A DNA stretch of 64,000 nucleotides from the NCBI GenBank assembly GCA_034509425.1, contig JAVTVJ010001370.1, positions 62,001 to 126,000 on the forward strand. Reading direction: 5' to 3'. The translations under genes and the position numbers were made by a program. The notes beneath the pieces were generated by a model. That model saw only the letters and a list, made by a program, of their open reading frames with translations, was not told the DNA's origin and made no database searches. This document shows positions 60,273 through 64,000 of the stretch, one piece after another (within the stretch, counting starts at the first letter, position 1; each line of letters begins with the position of its first letter). The stretch comes from Eopsaltria australis (lineage: Eukaryota; Chordata; Aves; Passeriformes; Petroicidae).

Positions 60273-61915
60273 TTAGCTTACTGAGATCAAATGACAAAAT
60301 CAAAGTAGAGGTGGTATTGCCCATGTTTATCACACATAAAACCCTCTATAAAATTGATCATTACTGCAAATACTGAAATAAATGTGTGTAAACAATACAA
60401 AACCGCTATTCAGCTAACTGCAAAATAAAGGGTTTATGCTCAGTATTGCACTTTCATGTATTAACAACTGCCAAAATAACCACTTCCAAGCATATAAAAT
60501 ACATAATAGTTTTAACTACTAGGGTATTGGGATGCAGAGTAAAGTAAACTGTTGAATATGTTTTTCCACAAGCACTGTAACTTATCTTATGAATTTACCT
60601 ACAGCCATGTCAAGTCACTTTTTCAAGTGGAATCTTGCTTTATTCTCTTAATATCAAAAGCTAAGTATGCCCTACATGTCTATTGGCGGTGGCTTTCCAG
60701 ACTGACTTGTACTGAGCCACCATCTAGACATTTCATATAAAAATGTGGACAGCAAACACGGAGAAAAAATATCTTCAAGAAATATCAACATTATATGTTA
60801 TGCTATTTAAAGCAAATTTAAAAAGTGGAAACCAAAACCATTCACAACCACCCCACACACACTTTAAGAAAGCATAAAAAGGATACTAAAATGCATTTAA
60901 TTTTTGGAAAGAAAACCCACATGAGTCTGCTGCTTTGAGGTGGTAGGGCAGAGAGAGGAGATTGTGAACTTTTTCTCCCCTTAAAAGATGACACCAGCAA
61001 CTGGGTGAGCACCCCTGGCTCCCAACACAGGTGAGCCTCAGCATATCATGCTGCTGCTGAGAGTTTCAGGTGTCAAGAGACTTCCACCTACTTCTTGTGT
61101 TCAGTTGTCTTGATATCTTTGAAACAGAAATAGAAGGGGCTAACCCACACGATTTGTGTAGGGAACATAGGCAGATGGATAACAGTTGAGCTGCAACCTC
61201 CTAAGCTTGGTAGCTGGAGCTCGTGGTGCAATCTGTTCTGTGAAACATCCTTTCCCATGTTATTTCTGGCTGTTTCTGCAATGCGTCATCAAATGCTATT
61301 CATACTATGAAGCACAATGATTGCATTGCTCTTTAATTCCCCCCAAGCTTGCCGTGACTGTTGATTAGACAGTATGTGAGCTATGATTACCTTCAATGTA
61401 GAATAAAAAGTTGACTCCAACCTGCTCAGGAGGATCACCATAGCAGACAATGCTTTGGTTTTTTTCTCTTGAGCCATGCTATCAGTTCTATGACCACTAA
61501 TGTAATAGTCATGCAAATACAAGCATGAACACTGAAAATATGGAATTTATCTTCTCTTTGGTCAGTCATGAGTGATGAAAATATTTTGGGCTTTACCTCA
61601 AATTTCAGAATAATTTAGTCTTTATAACTGCTGCTGTTACAGTGATACTTGTCTCCTTTCAGCATTTCCCCATTCTTCTCCTTTCTCCCCTGAGGAGTAC
61701 CAGACAGATACAGCTCAACAAGATCTGTTATGACTTTCTGGCTTCCAATAGCTTCAGCCTGTGCATATCCTTGGTATCTACTGTTTAGCTGATTCTATGG
61801 GCTTTTCTCCTAGTGTCTGTCTCATACTTGGTATCTAGCTCTCATTATATCTGTAGGAGCTTTCAACAGTGACTGGTATAAAGTCTCATCAAAATTTACA
61901 TTTTGTTAAATTTGA
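60273..61915. other. Spacer between oppositely oriented CR1 copies
   Basis: About 1.6 kb of unique AT-rich DNA with no gene, repeat or RNA recognised. Confidence 0.65.
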
Positions 61916-62905
61916 GTGGCCTGTTCAATGGATAAGAAAGTGATTGGACAGTCACATCCAGAGGGCAGTGGGGGACAGCTCAGTGTTCTGATGGCTATTG
62001 CTGACAAGTGATGCTTCTCAGGGGACCATATTGGAAACAGTGTTATTTAATGTCTTCACCAAAGGCAGAGACAAAGAGATCGAGGGCACCCTCGGCAAGT
62101 TTGCCAATGACACCGGGCTGAGTGGTGTGCCATTGACACTACTAAAATACAGGATGCCATCCAAAGGGACCTGGATCAGCTCAAGAAGTGGGGCCTTGGG
62201 GCCTCCTGAGGTTTAACCAGACCAAGTGCAAGGTGGTGTAGCTGGTTCAGAGCAAACCATGGTATTAAAATAGCCTGGGAAATGAAGGGATTTGGAACAT
62301 CCTTGCCAAGAAGGACCTGGGGGTTCTGGTGGGTGAAGATCTCAACTTGACCTAGCCATGGGCACTCATAGCCCAGAAAGCTAAACGTGTCCTGGGCTGC
62401 CTCCAAAGCAGCGTGGCCATCAGGGGAGGGAGGGAATTCTGCCCCTCTGCTCTGATAGGACCCCACCTGCAGTGCTGCATCGGCTCTGGGGTCCCAGCAC
62501 AGGAATGACATGGACCTGGTGGAGCAAGTCCAGAGGGCCACCACAAAGATTATTATCTACTTTGAAGACAGGCTGAGAGAGTTGGGATCGCTCAATCTGG
62601 AGAGCAGAAGTCTTCGGGGGAACCTTATGACAACTTTCTAGTACCTAATGGGATCCTACAAGAAGGTTGCAGAGGGGTGTTTTTTTAAGGGTATCTAGTG
62701 ATAGGAAAGGGCAAAGTGGCTTTAAACTGAAAGAAAGTGAGTTTAGATCAGACATTAGGAAGAAATTCTTTATTGTGAGGCTGCTGAGCCACTGCAACAG
62801 ATTCCCTAGAGAAGTTGTGGATGTCCACCCCTGAAAGTGTTCAAGGCCAGGGTGGCTGGGACCTTGAGCAACCTGGTCTAGTGGGAAGTGTCCCTGTCCC
62901 CTGCA
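61916..62905 (+). mobile_element. CR1 LINE retrotransposon, 5'-truncated fragment
   Basis: This is the largest recognisable element. It follows the avian CR1 consensus from the C-terminal part of the reverse transcriptase into the 3' UTR. Recognisable blocks are the 'ggcctgttcaatggataag' start, the 'caagtttgccaatgacacc' RT block, 'aaggacctgggggttctgg', 'ggccaccacaaagat', 'gacaggctgagagagttgg', 'aggaagaaattcttta' and 'gagcaacctggtctagtggg'. CR1 is a non-LTR retrotransposon that inserts by target-primed reverse transcription and is typically 5'-truncated, as here. The copy stops near 'gtgtccctgtccc', before the usual last ~70 bp and the terminal ATTCTRTG repeats. No target duplication is obvious, as expected for CR1. 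The family is certain; the subfamily needs alignment. Confidence 0.95.
61998..62420 (+). pseudogene. CR1 reverse transcriptase C-terminal remnant (dead)
   Basis: This is the coding part of the CR1 fragment. A frame open from 61,998 to 62,216 gives 'LFNVF' and 'GKFANDTGLSG', matching the CR1 RT region around the catalytic FADD box. The first catalytic aspartate is read as Asn (AAT at 62,106-62,108). The frame is lost between about 62,120 and 62,205. The continuation 'RFNQTKCKVV' lies in another frame and ends at a TAG at 62,239-62,241, where CR1 normally codes on. The N-terminal endonuclease and most RT motifs are absent through 5' truncation. It cannot encode an active enzyme. The downstream limit of homologous coding sequence is approximate. 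Confidence 0.85.
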
Positions 62906-64000
62906 TCAACCACAAATGAAACAGGAGAACAACATAAAAGAAACCAGTGGCTGGAAGTGAACCCACGTAAACTGAAGACAGACACATTTTTAAACATTAA
63001 ACTCATGTATTAAACAGTGAGAATGTTTAATCATTGGAGCAAAGTTTCAAGTGAAGTGATAAATGCTTCATTTTGTGTTATCATCAAACACAGGCTGCTT
63101 TTCTGACATGTATTTGAACATATACAAGCCATAAGTCACAGAAGGGCAAGTTATCCTTTGCTCTGAGCAGGGACAAGGGAGAGAAATTTAATGTTTGTGA
63201 TATAGGGAGATTAGGGAAAATTATGCTTACTCATTTTTAGTCCCATCTGTAAATTAATACAATATGACTGTGATTGCATGCACAAAAAAGAGCACAAAAT
63301 GTATGACATGGTCATTTTTATGCTGCCAGTATCATTTGAGGGTACATATTCTGAACACCTGTATTCTTTCATTGCTTCACTGAGGTCACCAAGTTGCTTT
63401 ACAGTGAACTCCCCCCAACCTCCTTAGACTGAAGGGAAGAACTGCAGAACAAAGCAGCTGTCTGCAAAAGATCACTAAGAATTTCTGTCTCAAAAAAACT
63501 TTAGAGTTGTAAACTCATCCTAGTTCTGGAAATTCATCAGTGATCGTTTATTTAGTATAATGGCTCAGTTCCTTTCTCTTTATTAAAAAGTTCCTTCAAA
63601 AATAATACAGCTTTTTTGTCTGGACACTATAAAGTAGCTTGTATTTCTGTTATGTTTGATGCGCCAATTTTTAAACATGACTTCTCAGATCCTGAAATAT
63701 GCCATGATATAAGAATCTGAACAGCGATGATTATTGGCAATTTTCACTGGCACTAAGGTATTGTAAAATACATCATTGATTCTAATTATTTGGGAATTAT
63801 TCTAATTCCCACACTAGAATCCCAAATTTTCTCGACAGAATAAAGACACTTGGTAGAATGGAAAGAACTCTTTAAATTTCTACTTTCCATTAACAGTCAA
63901 TCTTGCTATTTTCTTGTTTTACATCTTTTCTGTTAAGTTGGAACAAAACAAAACCTAAGAAATAGCAATTTTATTTTTTAGGACTAGGCCTTGTTTTCTG
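62906..64000. other. Unique AT-rich non-coding DNA
   Basis: Sequence downstream of the truncated CR1. Nothing further was recognised to the end of the window. Confidence 0.65.

Noticed and set aside
62176..62544. 122-codon minus-strand frame
   Set aside because: It is antisense to the CR1 reverse-transcriptase region; CR1 is GC-rich and yields long shadow frames.
1..64000. CRISPR arrays, operons, prophage or other microbial systems
   Set aside because: No regularly spaced repeats, no long collinear ORFs and no ribosome binding sites; the repeats are vertebrate retroelements.

Overview
The window reads as AT-rich, non-coding vertebrate nuclear DNA, almost certainly from a bird and most likely a passerine. 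Four fragments of the avian CR1 LINE are recognisable. There are also two clearly bird-type endogenous-retrovirus (ERV) LTR sequences, and a SINE whose 5' part matches tRNA-Ile and whose 3' part matches a CR1 tail. From memory, that SINE architecture is the TguSINE1 type of passerine birds, so it is the most lineage-specific marker here. I see no bacterial signature: no operons, ribosome binding sites, long ORFs or CRISPR arrays. I recognise no protein-coding gene, host coding exon, intact RNA gene or CpG island in 64 kb. The window is therefore intergenic or lies inside very long introns.

Layout. 1-14 kb: unique AT-rich DNA with short tandem duplications, a TTTTG-rich tract and a G-quadruplex-type sequence near 6.3 kb. 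14.28-14.47 kb: CR1 3' end (+). 21.18-21.33 kb: old CR1 3' end (-). 23.86-23.94 kb: (TTTGG)16 microsatellite. 25.4-25.63 kb: a striking A/C-only tract. 26-43.7 kb: unique AT-rich DNA with a short T/G tract at 33.1 kb and a tRNA-like remnant at 34.3 kb. 43.78-45.47 kb: an LTR cluster, a 570-bp solo LTR (+) followed 190 bp later by an unrelated LTR in the opposite orientation. 46.9-47.03 kb: a perfect 57-bp direct duplication. 48.16-48.42 kb: a probable third LTR fragment. 50.35-50.51 kb: the tRNA-Ile/CR1 SINE. 59.67-60.27 kb: CR1 (-). 61.92-62.91 kb: the longest CR1 (+), holding a decayed reverse-transcriptase C-terminus.

The elements do not form a working system. They are independent insertions of different ages. 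All CR1 copies are 5'-truncated and coding-dead, and the LTRs have no proviral interior beside them. The SINE carries a CR1-like tail, consistent with its having used CR1 machinery for mobilisation. Most open reading frames of 60-188 codons here are chance frames or lie antisense within LTRs and CR1s. No convincing novel biological system was found. The points most worth checking are the SINE, the oppositely oriented LTR pair, the A/C tract, the 57-bp duplication, and a few weak exon-like or tRNA-like signals.
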